Assembly (NCBI GenBank): GCA_023974075.1
Contig: CM043800.1
Span: forward strand, 37,260,560-37,324,559
Source: Chaenocephalus aceratus
Lineage: Eukaryota > Chordata > Actinopteri > Perciformes > Channichthyidae
DNA: 64,000 nucleotides
Reading direction: 5' to 3'
Every line of letters begins with the position of its first letter. The first letter of the stretch is position 1. The translations under genes and the position numbers were made by a program. Under the pieces are notes generated by a model. That model saw nothing but the letters and a program-made list of their open reading frames with translations, was not told the origin of the DNA and made no database searches. Shown one piece after another: positions 36,801 through 45,885 of this stretch.

Positions 36801-39800
36801 TTATGTTATTGAATATTAATTAATAATGCAATAATGTGCCCACTTCAATTTTCAAAGGGGTAAAGGCAGAGGTCATTTTAAAGAGGACATATAATATTTT
36901 AGGTTCATATGTGTATGCACTTCTGCGACATCGTTACACTCCCTTTCCTCAGTGTGTTCTTTAGGTTTTTGTGCATGTAAATGGTCTGAAAGGCTCAAAT
37001 CAGAGCAGACTGATCTCTGGTTTCAGACAGAGGGTGAAAAGAGGTGCTGCAGCACAGGCAGTATGAGAAAATTAAAGAGCTTTTGAACATTGAAGCATGG
37101 AAACATGTCACAGTAGAGACACTACATACTGATATACACCTGAACATCAGCAGGAGAGGACTCTTTAAAGTAGAGATAATATATACTGATATACACCTGA
37201 ACATCAGCAGGAGAGGACTCTTTAAAGTAGAGATAATATATATTGATATACACCTGAACATCAGCAGGAGAGGACTCTTTAAAGTAGAGACACTACATAC
37301 TGATAAACACCTGAACATCAGCAGGAGAGGACTCTTTAAAGTAGAGACACTACATACTGATATACACCTGAATATCAGCAGGAGAGGACTCTTTAAAGTA
37401 GAGACAATATATACTGATATACACCTGAACATCAGCAGGAGAGGACTCTTTAAAGTAGAGACACTACATACTGATATAAACCTGAACATCAGCTGGAGAG
37501 GACTCTTTAAAGTAGAGACACTACATACTGATATACACCTGAACATCAGCAAGAGAGGACTCTTTAAAGTAGAGACATTACATACTGATATACACCTGAA
37601 CATCAGCAGGAGAGGACTCTTTAAAGTAGAGACACTACATACTGATATACACCTGAACATCAGCAGGAGAGGACTCTTTAAAGTAGAGACACTACCATAC
37701 TGATATACACCTGAACATCAGCAGGAGAGGACTCTTTAAGTAGAGATAATATACTGATATACACCTGAACATCAGCAGGAGAGGACTCTTTAAAGTAGAG
37801 ATAATATATACTGATATACACCTGAACATCAGCAGGAGAGGACTCTTTAAAGTAGAGATAATATATATTGATATACACCTGAACATCAGCAGGAGATGAC
37901 TCTTTAAAGTAGAGACACTACATACTGATAAACACCTGAACATCAGCAGGAGAGGACTCTTTAAAGTAGAGACACTACATACTGATATACACCTGAATAT
38001 CAAGGAGAGGACTCTTTAAAGTAGAGACAATATACTGATATACACCTGAACATCAGCAGGAGAGGACTCTTTAAAGTAGAGACACTACATACTGATATAA
38101 ACCTGAACATCAGCTGGAGAGGACTCTTTAAAGTAGAGACACTACATACTGATATACACCTGAACATCAGCAAGAGAGGACTCTTTAAAGTAGAGACATT
38201 ACATACTGATATACACCTGAACATCAGCAGGAGAGGACTCTTTAAAGTAGAGACACTACATACTGATATACACCTGAACATCAGCAGGAGAGGACTCTTT
38301 AAAGTAGAGAGACACTACATACTGATATCACCTGAACATCAGCAGGAGAGGACTCTTTAAAGTAGAGATAATATATACTGATATACACCTGAACATCAGC
38401 AGGAGAGGACTCTTTAAAGTAGAGATAATATATATTGATATACACCTGAACATCAGCAGGAGATGACTCTTTAAAGTAGAGACACTACATACTGATAAAC
38501 ACCTGAACATCAGCAGGAGAGGACTCTTTAAAGTAGAGACACTACATACTGATATCACCTGAATATCAGCAGGAGAGGACTCTTTAAAGTAGAGACAATA
38601 TATACTGATATACACCTGAACATCAGCAGGAGAGGACTCTTTAAAGTAGAGACACTACATACTGATATAAACCTGAACATCAGCTGGAGAGGACTCTTTA
38701 AAGTAGAGACACTACATACTGATATACACCTGAACATCAGCAAGAGAGGACTCTTTAAAGTAGAGACATTACATACTGATATACACCTGAACATCAGCAG
38801 GAGAGGACTCTTTAAAGTAGAGACACTACATACTGATATACACCTGAACATCAGCAGGAGAGGACTCTTTAAAGTAGAGACACTACATACTGATATACAC
38901 CTGAACATCAGCAGGAGAGGACTCTTTAAAGTAGAGACACTACATACTGATATACACCTGAACATCAGCAGGAGAGGACTCTTTAAAGTAGAGACACTAC
39001 ATACTGATATACACCTGAACATCAGCAGGATATGGCCCCTTTAATAATAAATTGTGCATTATTTATTTTTGACTTCTCTCTTCTAACACCATTTTTTTTA
39101 ATTTAAACTTTTTATTAAATGAAATTCTTTCATATAGGATTTAAATGTGTGGTTGTAGAGGCGAACTCTCCTACATATATGCAATGCCGAATAGTATTGT
39201 GTCTTCCTGCTCACCTGAGACCACGAGCAGCGTGTGTTCTTGACTTTTCCCGTCTACTGTGCACGTGAACTTTCCGGCGTCTTCTTCCTTCAAACCTGAG
39301 ATCTGCAAGTTTGTTTCCCTGTAATCCTTCGATCTCAACGCTATAGCACTGTTGCCTGATCAGGAAATACATTAAATCAGCAACAACAACATTTAAAAAC
39401 AACATATTTTGTGCTGCAAGCAGTGGCAAATAAAGTATTATTCTTAAGTGCTATATTGATAATCTTACTGAAGTAAAAGTACTAAAGTATTATCATTGAA
39501 TCAAACTTAAAGTACCAAAAAGTGTCACTGTGCAGAATGATCTATTTCAAAACGTTTGGATTATTAATTATTAATCACATCACTTTAATGTCACTGCTGG
39601 TTCAGGCAGACCTCATTTTAAATACTATCTATGGGTAGCTTGTGAATTTACGGAAAGTTTTATTGTATCTTTTATTTTTATAACTCAAATAAATGCAACA
39701 TGAATTGTAAAGTAGCAGAACATCAAAAATACTTAATTAAAGTACATCATAATTGTACTTAAATACACTACTTGAGTACATGTACTACATTACATTTCCC

Positions 39801-40057
39801 CACCGGCTGAAGATAAAGTAAACCAACTGTTTGGATGTTTTAAAACAGTCGGTGTGTTTGTACCTTTGCGCTTGAATTGCGGTGTCTTCTTAGGTTTGTT
39901 GAAGATCATGTCCGCGCCGTGATACCACTCCACGTACGACTTGAAGGAGGGGATCCCGCACTGCAGGACGACCCTCTCACCCGGCTTCCTGACCAGCACT
40001 TCACCTGCAGCGCAGAGCGAGCACAGCACTGCAGAGAGAACACACACTCAGTCTGAG

Positions 40058-40125
<68 letters not shown>

Positions 40126-41198
40126 CACTGCAGAGAGAGCGACACACACTCAGTCTGATGTACACTCACACACACTCGGGCTGATGTACACTCACACACA
40201 CTCAGGCTGATGTACACTCACACACACTCAGGCTGATGTACACTCACACACACTCAGGCTGATGTACACTCACACACACTCAGGCTGATGTACACTCACA
40301 CACCACCACATGTGTGCAATAAGACAAAACTGGGGGTAGTTTGTTATATTATCTACTACTTGGAGAAGCAGCGTTCAGTTATTATGATGCTCCAAATATC
40401 TGGACCAAACTCCCAGAAACCTGCAGGTCCGCTGCGACTCTGATTACTTTTAAATCCAGGCTGAAGACTTTTCTATTTGCCGCTGCTTTTAACACTGTAA
40501 CTTGTATTCATGTTTTATTATCTTTGCTTTTAAATGTGTGTTTTTCATAATATGTTTCTTAATGCTCTTGATGTCTTTCATTTGAATTGCCTTGTGTTGA
40601 AAGGTGCTGTAAATAAACTGGCCTTGCCTTGCTTTGGAGACTGCATGGTGGATCATTTATCAGGTTAAGGAAGTGAAACATATTTTTTAAACATATATTA
40701 AAGGTGTCTTGTAAATAAATAGGCACATTTTATATACGTTGCCTTCAATTAAATTCAGTCTTTCACCAAAAGGTTTGAAAACACGGCACAGAGATGGCAC
40801 AAACCCGGAAACAGGGGCCCGGATACTGAACATAAAGTCATTACAATATATATACAAAATGTTCTAGAATAAGATTGAGTTCATATATTATATTACAAAC
40901 TAAAAAACACCTCACGAACCAAATACTACTTAAAAAAATGACTAAATGGTCCCAAAACATTATTTTTATGAGTCGAAACATTGGTTTGAAATATATCATA
41001 AGCAGAGATATTTAACAAAGGGAAAATATTTCAGAAAGACACTTCTTTAAAAGTCCCCAACAATTAAGTATATTTAGGATATGACATATTCACTTACTAC
41101 CTTATTTGAATGGATCATTTATAAAGATTTTTAGTAGTAGACGTATTTTCACTCACCGATCCCAAAGCAAACGATCGTCTTCATTCTGAGTGTTGAAC
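27804..41198 (-). CDS. cd4-2: CD4-2/CD4REL-like two-Ig co-receptor with CXC cytoplasmic tail
   Basis: Exons, all with canonical splice sites: 41157-41198 (ATG at 41184), 39864-40028, 39215-39355, 35598-35816, 33323-33374, 31231-31397, 27939-28006 and a tentative last exon 27804-27849; about 295 codons. Order: signal peptide, D1 over two exons, D2, Pro-rich stalk, transmembrane helix, basic tail with YCQCER. Human CD4 uses CQC in its tail to clasp Lck through zinc, so this is a CD4-type signalling receptor rather than LAG3. Two Ig domains match the published teleost CD4REL/CD4-2 form, against four in CD4-1. Exon 35598-35816 carries two compensating frame shifts, and 33323-33374 has one extra A in a run of four; the total length of 35598-35816 still fits its phases. 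I favour sequencing error over pseudogene. It lies tail-to-head upstream of the CD4-1-like gene, same strand. Confidence 0.75.
27939..28006 (-). CDS. cd4-2: CD4-2-like exon: cytoplasmic tail with CXC (Lck-binding) motif
   Basis: Acceptor CTGCAG, phase 0, encodes KRYLKMKMGRLPLQPKQYCQ and continues CER up to donor CG|GTACAT. The CQC pair preceded by a basic stretch is the zinc-clasp motif by which CD4 (and CD8 alpha, as CXCP) binds Lck. Phase matches the transmembrane exon exactly. Confidence 0.72.
28170..28622. mobile_element. hAT-type MITE, compact copy
   Basis: Same family as 6449-8078 without insertions (about 450 bp): inverted ends around ACACATATTCACCATCAACT. Lies just upstream of the CXC exon within the CD4-2-like gene. 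Target duplication not clear. Confidence 0.7.
29123..30960. mobile_element. Element with about 150-bp inverted ends and a GC-rich 19-bp array inside
   Basis: Left end GAGTGACGCGTCCTAAACCC and right end, inverted, GAGTGACGCGTCCTAAAACC. The arms continue with GGTTCCCTCGACAAA, AGCTGGAAATAA and GTCTGTGGTTGAGACAC in both. Interior: (TTAGGGG)3 at about 29663-29685, 20 G at 29751-29770, then the 19-bp array. Transposon class unknown. Confidence 0.7.
29855..30757. repeat. 19-bp GC-rich minisatellite, about 47 copies
   Basis: Unit GATGAGGCCCCCTCCGCAA with 18-20 bp variants. The left third carries CGCGAGGTGAGG variants and the right two thirds CGCAAGATGAGG. Minus-strand open frames of up to 318 codons (Gly/Pro/Arg/Ser-rich) run through it in three registers and are very unlikely to be protein. 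Confidence 0.95.
31231..31397 (-). CDS. cd4-2: CD4-2-like exon: stalk end, transmembrane helix, basic stop-transfer
   Basis: The exon opens with SVPQYPPGVSQSPSVTS, then a tryptophan-rich membrane entry and a helix of about 23 hydrophobic residues (VAVGVGSLVVFLLVVLVTVL). CKRIKRRK follows. The juxtamembrane Cys is a possible palmitoylation site, as in mammalian CD4. Acceptor ACCAG, donor AAG|GTGAGT, 167 nt, ends in phase 0. Confidence 0.85.
31412..32453. mobile_element. hAT-type MITE interrupted by an L2 fragment
   Basis: Left end GTAACACTTTATATTAAGG, right end its inverse near 32440-32452. Same family as 6449-8078. Its left end is 14 bp from the acceptor of the CD4-2-like transmembrane exon. 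The L2 piece occupies about 31884-32146. Confidence 0.7.
31884..32146 (+). mobile_element. L2-like LINE 3' fragment
   Basis: CTATTTTTAAATCCAGGCTG, the sequence for FFFVAAFN and the tail GCTATATAAATAAACTTGCC. Same element as at 7031-7670. Confidence 0.7.
33323..33374 (-). CDS. cd4-2: CD4-2-like exon: Pro-rich stalk
   Basis: A 52-nt exon between TTTCAG and CACG|GTAAAC codes for GPEAAAPTQK and then meets a stop. With one A fewer in the AAAA run it would stay open and give a short Pro/Ala/Thr-rich hinge, which is what is expected between D2 and the membrane. A 51-nt length would fit the phases exactly. Confidence 0.55.
33451..35585. mobile_element. hAT-type MITE filling intron 4 of the CD4-2-like gene
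   Basis: Ends CAGAGGTGGGAAGAAGTGGA and (inverted) CAGAAATGGGAAAAGTACAC; flanks ACAGTGAC (33443-33450) and TCAGTGAC (35586-35593) form an 8-bp duplication with one mismatch. Same family as 21494-21848. Its right border lies about 11 bp inside the splice donor of the D2 exon. Most of it is the array below. Confidence 0.82.
33525..35182. repeat. 37-bp minisatellite, about 44 copies
   Basis: Unit ACCTGTACTTTCTACTTCTT then ACATGTTGAACACAAAT, with a sub-type TTACATTTCTAACAC. Single-base deletions cluster around 34530-34740. Unrelated to the other 37-bp array at 16.7 kb. Confidence 0.95.
35598..35816 (-). CDS. cd4-2: CD4-2-like exon: Ig domain D2, frame-shifted twice
   Basis: The start (ADPPVTAG) and end (SDAGTWECLYSHEGVEYKES) lie in one frame. 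The middle reads as Ig only in another frame: EEASLQCGV then QQWKSPNGQK, resembling human CD4 D2 (C-R-S-P-R-G-K). The exon is 219 nt, which fits the phases of its neighbours, so the shifts cancel. Either two sequencing indels or compensated mutations. Confidence 0.72.
36262..36522. mobile_element. Left end of a TTAA-type MITE plus LINE 3' tail
   Basis: TTAAAGTGGACGTATTATGC and TTTTTTAGGTTCAAAG match the left end of 36878-39044; the copy is broken near 36320. 36380-36522 is a LINE 3' tail like that at 18.5 kb. Confidence 0.55.
36878..39044. mobile_element. TTAA-flanked MITE carrying the 57-bp array, in intron 3 of the CD4-2-like gene
   Basis: TTAA at 36878-36881 and 39041-39044, with inner ends AAGAGGACATATAATATTTT and (inverted) AAAGGGGCCATATCC. 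Non-array part 36882-37110 contains GTGTGTTCTTTAGG and GCAGCACAGGCAGTATGAGA, common in fish repeats of this type. Confidence 0.72.
37111..39032. repeat. 57-bp minisatellite, about 34 copies, with higher-order structure
   Basis: Unit: GAGACACTACATACTGATAT, ACACCTGAACATCAGCAGGA, GAGGACTCTTTAAAGTA. Marker variants recur every 10-11 units (AGCTGGAGAG at 37491, 38112 and 38682; TATATTGATAT near 37238, 37865 and 38432). 57 is 19 codons without stops, so long open frames occur on both strands; none is supported as a gene. Confidence 0.95.
39215..39355 (-). CDS. cd4-2: CD4-2-like exon: D1, second half
   Basis: The exon encodes GNSAIALRSKDYRETNLQI followed by GLKEEDAGKFTCTVDGK, the E-F strands with the DAGxFxC motif, and ends LLVVS at donor CAG|GTGAGC. 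141 nt, phase 1-1, clean frame. The real frame differs from the longest open frame here, which is a shadow. Confidence 0.82.
39430..39815. mobile_element. hAT-like AAGTA repeat in intron 2 of the CD4-2-like gene
   Basis: AGTAAAAGTACTAAAGTATT at the left and ACTACTTGAGTACATGTACT at the right, as in the arms of the 13.9-15.5 kb inverted repeat. Borders not defined. Confidence 0.5.
39864..40028 (-). CDS. cd4-2: CD4-2-like exon: signal end and D1, first half
   Basis: After the end of the signal peptide the exon reads EVLVRKPGERVVLQCG (Ig B-strand Cys) and SYVEWYHG (C-strand Trp), as in CD4 D1. Acceptor CTCTGCAG, donor AAAG|GTACAA, 165 nt, open throughout. Confidence 0.82.
40060..40308. repeat. 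(CA)n tract followed by a 26-bp tandem repeat
   Basis: 40060-40124 is pure CA. 40145-40308 is about 6 copies of ACACTCAGGCTGATGTACAC TCACAC. It begins about 30 bp before the acceptor of the CD4-2-like D1 exon (read from the minus strand). Confidence 0.92.
40355..40632 (+). mobile_element. L2-like LINE 3' fragment
   Basis: Encodes EAAFSYYDAPNIWTKLPETC and FKSRLKTFLFAAAFN, tail ATAAACTGGCCTTGCC. Fifth copy of this family in the window. Confidence 0.7.
41157..41198 (-). CDS. cd4-2: CD4-2-like exon: leader start
   Basis: The acceptor CCCCTTAG (AG at 41200-41199) precedes a 14-nt leader and ATG at 41184. The exon encodes MKTIVCFGI and ends G|GTGAGT. Joined to the next exon the signal peptide reads MKTIVCFGIVLCSLCAAG. 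A non-coding exon further upstream is implied by the acceptor. Confidence 0.72.
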
Positions 41199-41269
41199 CT
41201 AAGGGGTAAAAATTGCAAAAAAAGAAAATGAAAGTCAAGACAAAAGTATTTGAGAAGAGATTTAATGCA

Positions 41270-41490
41270 GTGCTTCACGATGTGGAACATTTCCAGGTTT
41301 GAGATACCACACACGGCTTCTGTGTGAGATGAAAAACACGAGATCCCTAACCACCGAGCGAGCTCTCGACTTCCTTCCTCTCTCGTTCTGTTGAATTAAA
41401 AACGCTTTCTTTTCTCTTGCACAGTAAAAACCTGAAACAAATGTCAGTGGGAAAACTCCAGCATGTGTCAGGCTCGTTTGCATTAAATTA
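41270..41490 (-). promoter_or_regulatory. Possible 5' flank of the CD4-2-like gene
   Basis: On the minus strand it carries an ETS-like GAGGAAGGAAG and a Runx-like TGTGTGGT within 60 bp. Such pairs are common in T-cell gene promoters, but both motifs are short and no TATA or donor is evident. Weak call. Confidence 0.15.
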
Positions 41491-41594
41491 ACGCTTTCAA
41501 TAATGCATGTAAAGGTGCTTCGCTGTAAATATATCTGAGAACAGAACTCCTGATAAATCTTTCATTTTTTGTTTCACTCTGTATCCTTTAATGT

Positions 41595-42160
41595 TTCATG
41601 TGTCAAACTCGAGGCCCGGGGGCCAAATCAGGCCGTGGTAGATTTGATTTCGGCCCGCTGGATAATTTCTAATTCCTATTAGATCTGGCCCGCCGGTATA
41701 TTGCACGCACACCTTCACTCCATCCTGAGGGTCTCCTCCGCTCAGAGCCTGACCCCAAACATTGATGACCTTGCCCCCGAGATGAGATGCCAAGTGTCTG
41801 AACTAGCATCACAGAGCAGCACACTGGGTTCAATGGATGTTTCCTTCTGCACTTTGTCTCTCACGGCAACAGGGCATGTTTGGTTTGTTCTTTGAGGGAA
41901 ATAGTTTGTTGAAGCTGTTGTTGGCCTGGGAAAATGTCATAAGAAATGACTCTGCAGATAGAGCCATGAGAAATGAATGCATCTGATTATTTAATGTTGT
42001 TTTTTTAGGCAATAATTTAAGCTTTGTTAGTTCCAGGTTTAATATGTGCAATAAATTCATTTCAATAAGTTTTGCAATAAACATTGAACCAGTCCGGCCC
42101 TCGACTAGTACCCATTTTTTTAATTTGGCCCACTGTGTATTTGAGTTTGACAGCCCTGCT
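41595..42160. mobile_element. hAT-type non-autonomous element
   Basis: Ends GTGTCAAACTCGAGGCCC and (inverted) CAGGGCTGTCAAACTCAAAT, flanked by TTTAATGT / TTTAATAT. GGCCCG-rich interior is typical of the fish CAGGGGTCTCAAACTC group. Confidence 0.65.
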
Positions 42161-42164
42161 TTAA

Positions 42165-42680
42165 TATTTCATGGTTTTATAAATCCAGCAAAGCAAGACA
42201 AAAAAACTCAACATTCTCAGATCAATTCTCATTTTAAAGTCACAAATGATATCATTTTATTTGAGTTATTTTAGATAGCCGCAGCAATTACAATCCGCCA
42301 AGATAATAAGTCATTAAATAATTTAGACACCTGCATAACAACTCATCTAAAAAGCGATATATTTCTCCTTAGTTATTCACGCTACTAGATTACATCATAG
42401 GTGCACGCATTTTCTTTCTCTTTAATCTAGTCTAATACACTTCATCATTTCTAACAATAAAAAAAAAATGCACGATTCAAGAGATACACGTGAAAGGCAT
42501 TATCAAACTATGAAATGGTCAATAAACATACAATTAAATTAAATTAAATTACGGTGAGTTTTGCCCACATTAAGGCGTCTTTTTATATTTGTAATTATTT
42601 GTTTATTTGGGGGACATTAATGAACACTTAAAACATGAAATATTGTTCCAATAGAGTAAAACCCTACGTGCCTTCTACTT
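42165..42680. other. AT-rich stretch without features
   Basis: Nothing recognised. Confidence 0.35.
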
Positions 42681-42689
42681 GGTCTTCCA

Positions 42690-42960
42690 CATTACACATA
42701 TCAAACACAAGAGGCTTTTATTTATTGACTTTTGCAGCTAGAAACAAAGTTTTGATGTTTTGGATCAAGGAGGTTGCTCCAACAAAGAAATGGTGGCATG
42801 ACCTTGTAATGGAGTGCACTCCTAAGGAATACATCTCTTGTATGCTTCTCTCTTCAGTGGATGCTTTCCAGAACGTTTGGCTCCCTTACTTGGACTATAT
42901 TGGACCAACACTGTCATCTTCCATATTACGAGGCTTTCGTCCTTCAGCCTAGCGCTCCTA
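42690..42960 (+). mobile_element. L1-type LINE ORF2 C-terminal fragment
   Basis: The plus frame encodes LLTFAARNKVLMFWIKEVAP, a Trp-Trp-H segment and FQNVWLPYLDYI. This matches the C-terminal pattern of L1/Tx1-like ORF2 (ARK-x-I-x-x-W ... F-x-x-x-W-x-P-x-x-x-Y). The frame continues to a stop at 42952; no N-terminal part. Confidence 0.6.
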
Positions 42961-43059
42961 TGCACTTTGGATTTGACTGTTTTATCTTTTCCTGTAACCC
43001 TGTCATCTGTCTATTTATTTTTGATAATTACTATCTAATTTAATGTTGTTATTGAGAAT

Positions 43060-44430
43060 GGTAGAGGTTGGGGATCCCTACATTGTGCAGTGTTTTTTAT
43101 TTCTTATCGTTATCTACGTACCGTACTTGTCATGTCTGAGCTGTTTTGTGTTGCAATTGAAAAAAGATATTATGTAAAAAAAAATGTAAAAACATGAGAT
43201 ATGCCAAGTGTACACATAAAACATTAAGAAAATGAAAATTACAAACACAGCAGTACAAATACATAACATTTAAGAAAGGTGCAGTAAGAGTAGAATACCG
43301 AGTATTTAGGACATGGTAATACAACATAGCAGCATCGATACATAACTGTATAGCTGTTTCAGAACATTAATACAATTGAGTTACATTTTTACACGATGAA
43401 ACTTTATTTCTTGTTCATACCTTGAATGTGAAGCAGAGCAGTGTCTCCTGTGCTTCCCTGCAACGAAAACAAGAGCGCAAGGTTGCAAAAACCCGTAGAG
43501 AGCGGAAGAGACGTGAAGAGAAATGTGCAGTTTGGAAGGTTTTAGGCCAACGTCTACCCCAGATCTCTGTGGGCTGGCTCTTCAGCTGCGCTCTCATAAG
43601 TAGACCTCGAATCCTGCACCATGCGTTCTCATGAGGCCCAAAGACACTCTTCAGATACAGAACAGCAAAGGTAATACGAATACACAACTGTATATATATT
43701 GCAATGTTGTCTTATTTAATATTTAATATTCTGTTCTTGTACATATCCCATACTCCATTGACATGTATATAGACTGTTTGCACTACTTTTTATTTTGTAT
43801 TTTATTATACATGTTGCATTGTTGGAGGAGCTCAGGTCAGAAGAATCTCATTGCCATTTCTACACTGTAGCTTTGTGCTTATAATAATAAAACCTTTATG
43901 TTGTAAGCGCTTTTACAGGTGCTCAAAGTCGCTTTACAGAGGTAGTAAAAAAAGAAAAGGACAACAATTAAATATAGTAAAAATCACATTAAAATCAAAC
44001 ATCAAAACAACAATCACACATTAAAAGCCAGTTTGAAGAGGTGAGTTTTTGTAAGTTTTTTGAAGGTCAGTGTCATTATGTCACATGACAATAAAACCTT
44101 TGAATTGTTTGTTTGTGTTCTTCTTTCTTTTCCTCTTTGTACATAATCAGTACAAACCATTGCCTCATTTGTATATGCATATGCTTTCCATTGATAAATG
44201 ACAAACCTTGGTTATGCATGGTTGAACTTAAAAGTTAAATTCAGTCTATTACCAAAAGGTTTGAAAAAACAAGTAGTCATAAGATAAAATGGAGATGGTA
44301 CAAACCCGATAAAAGGGAACCAGACACTAAACATAAGTTTCTGTATTAAACAGAAGCATTACAAGCTAAAAAAAAACACCTCACACGAACCACATACTTA
44401 AAAACACAGACTTATGAGGGAAGGGAAAAT
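43060..44430. other. Mixed retroelement tails, no gene
   Basis: 43740-43880 is a LINE 3' tail like 27.1 kb; 43870-44060 (GTAAGCGCTTTTACAGGTGC, GTCGCTTTACAGAGG) is another retroelement 3' part. The rest is unrecognised. Confidence 0.4.
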
Positions 44431-44678
44431 AGAAACCTTGGGTGTTTCTCAATGTCGAGGAAGCCTCCAGAGCCACTATTTAAAGGATGCTACTCATCGA
44501 GTCCCGCCGAAGGACTGTTCCAATGTCCAGGATACTTGGAATTCTACCGAGCCTGGCGTCCTTCATAGCGAGACATTTCGAGGCTGTACATGTGTATCCT
44601 CCGCGGTCTTAAAATCCCCACAATGCTTTGCGCACGGACCAATTTCCCAAATCTTTGCCGGAAATCCCGCTCCATCAA

Positions 44679-45808
44679 TGTGTTCACTTTGATGGGCTGT
44701 CTTCTGAGTGGTTAAACATTGCTAATGGTGTTCCTCAAGGTTCTGTTTTAGGTCCACCTTTATTCTCCATATACATCAACAGTTTAGGTGAAAATGTGGA
44801 TGAAGCTACTTTACATTTTTATGCGGACAATACCGTGATGTACTGTGCAGGTCCCTCCATTAAGGAGGCTGTTGTTGAATTGCAAGCAGTTTTTAACATT
44901 ATTCAGGCTCAGCTCTCGCTGAGCTTAAGCTTCTTTTAAATGTGGATAAAACCAAGGTAATGCTCTTTTCTAAAGCTAAAAAGACACCAGAGCCTGTTTT
45001 AGATATTGTTACGATGCAAGGACAAGTACTTGAAATGGTTACCTGTTATAAATACCTTGGTATCCGTCTTGATGATTGTCTCTCTTTTAAACTTCATGTC
45101 AATAACCTGCTTAAAAAACTGAGGGTTAGGCTAGGTTTCTTTTTCAGAAACAAGTCCCGTTTCTCGCTTGAGGCCAGGAAAAGGCTCTGTGACCTTTGAC
45201 CTGTGCTGGACTATGGGGATTTGCTGTATATGAATGCACCTGCCTATTGCCTGAACAGGTTAGATGCCGCCTAGCACAGTGCTCTGAGATTTGTCACTAA
45301 TTGTAAAGCACTTACTCATCACTGTACACTGTATACCAAGGCAGGTTTACCATCACTCTCTGTACGGAGGCTCAGTCATTGGTACACGTTTATTTATAAA
45401 GCTTTGTTGGGTAAACTCCCGTATTATATCTGCTCTCTGATCACACAGAGAGTTGCAAGCAGCTGTCTGAGATCGCATGATGTAGTCTTGTTAGATGTGG
45501 CCAAGAGCAAGGACTGTCTTAGGTAAGACAGCTTTTATGTGCGCAGCTCCACTTGCTTGGAACAATCTTCAGCAAGAATTGAAACTGAGCAATCTCATTC
45601 CTCTGCATGTTTTTAAAGCTAGGCTAAATGAAATGCTCGTTGATACTATGGGCACTTGTAAATGTCTATAACTATGTAAATGTATCCTGTAAATATAATG
45701 TATGATTGTTTTATGTTTCATGTGGAACCTATGCAGGTCTCCCTTGAAAAAGAGATCTATGATCTCAAGGGACCAATCTGATTAAATAAAGGTTTGAAAT
45801 GAAATGAA
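44679..45808 (+). mobile_element. Rex/CR1-like LINE, 5'-truncated, plus strand
   Basis: Encodes NIANGVPQGSVLGPPLFSIY (RT motif B), FYADNTVMYC (catalytic DD changed to DN), and after a frame shift VDKTKVMLFSKA, YKYLGIRLDD. TGA after KRLCDL as in the 24.7-kb copy. Ends in (GAAAT)n at 45797-45808. Confidence 0.82.
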
Positions 45809-45885
45809 ATGTAAGGCGAGGCCTCGCATATGACGCACACTTGTTAGCCTGTTACACCATTCTTCGTTTTCCGAGGCTAGGAATG

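Noticed and set aside
37044..39022. Open frames of up to 221 codons on both strands resembling a repetitive protein
   Set aside because: The 57-bp unit is a multiple of three without stops, which keeps several frames open by itself.
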